Source: a virus | DNA: 44,080 nt | Strand: one strand, 5' to 3' | Virus record (IMG/VR): IMGVR_UViG_3300012005_000013 | Location: 1 to 44,080 of that record | In this document: piece by piece, positions 44,080 through 44,080 of the stretch | Layout: every line of letters starts with the position of its first letter | Position numbering within the stretch: the first letter of the stretch is position 1 | Position numbers and translations under genes: made by a program | Notes under the pieces: model-generated | What the model saw: only the letters and a program-made list of their open reading frames with translations | Told to the model about the DNA's origin: nothing | Database searches by the model: none

Positions 44080-44080
44080 C

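Noticed and set aside
1-44080. CRISPR arrays, rRNA, complete tRNA genes, insertion sequences
   Set aside because: None was seen; the only tRNA sequence is the attP half and no transposase motif was found.

Overview
The window holds one complete genome of a temperate, contractile-tailed phage (myovirus morphology), read as a circle opened at an arbitrary point. Bases 2-318 recur exactly at 43763-44079, so the unit length is about 43,761 bp. The base composition is GC-rich. Most genes are joined by 1-8 base start/stop overlaps (ATGA, GTGA, TGATG), which points to translational coupling in long operons. The host is probably a high-GC actinobacterium. The collagen-like surface protein at the right end has an N-terminal signature (NGKNIKKGSI, then LRGKTGPRGP) typical of Solirubrobacterales/Thermoleophilia, so that class is the best guess. 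The attP core is the 3' half of a tRNA-Ala(TGC).

Layout. (1) 1-615: genetic switch. A leftward XRE repressor and a rightward Cro-like gene flank a near-consensus promoter covered by a perfect 12-bp inverted repeat. (2) 615-6104: rightward early genes: small HTH and unknown proteins, a short sliding-clamp-like protein, a Cas4/RecB-type nuclease split over two overlapping genes, a Sak4-like ATPase and an SSB-like protein. (3) 6097-7600: excisionase, tyrosine integrase and attP with flanking 19-bp repeats. (4) 7602-14068: small unknown genes, zinc-ribbon proteins, a RuvC-like resolvase, a DnaB-like helicase and a replisome-organizer-like protein with an apparent iteron origin inside its gene. 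(5) 14069-14286: a non-coding, hairpin-rich boundary. (6) 14287-41563: late genes in canonical order: lytic transglycosylase, PLD nuclease, HNH, small and large terminase, portal, MuF, scaffold, capsid, connectors, sheath, tube, chaperones, tape measure, baseplate with two wall hydrolase domains, fibres, holin, endolysin, more fibres and a glycosidase-like protein. (7) 41593-43728: accessory genes probably expressed in the lysogen: an unknown 294-aa protein, a HicA-like toxin/antitoxin pair flanked by a 20-bp direct repeat, and the collagen-like surface protein.

The most striking element is at 20462-21409. The MuF-like head protein is interrupted by a 316-aa intein placed exactly in the conserved H-x-H|C-R-C motif. 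The intein shows no recognisable endonuclease in its own frame. A convincing HTH plus Vsr/EDxHD-like (PD-(D/E)XK superfamily) endonuclease gene is instead encoded on the opposite strand, covering 93% of the intein and codon-aligned with it. I read this as a homing intein whose endonuclease is carried antisense inside the splicing element.

The genes fit together as follows. The repressor/Cro switch chooses lysis or lysogeny, Int/Xis move the genome in and out of tRNA-Ala, and the helicase, organizer, clamp-like, SSB-like, Sak4-like, nuclease and resolvase genes replicate and recombine the DNA. The late operon builds the myovirus particle and lyses the host. Several independently transcribed genes have a TANNNT hexamer 7-8 nt before the start codon, suggesting leaderless mRNAs. 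All functions are read from motifs by eye; no database search was run.
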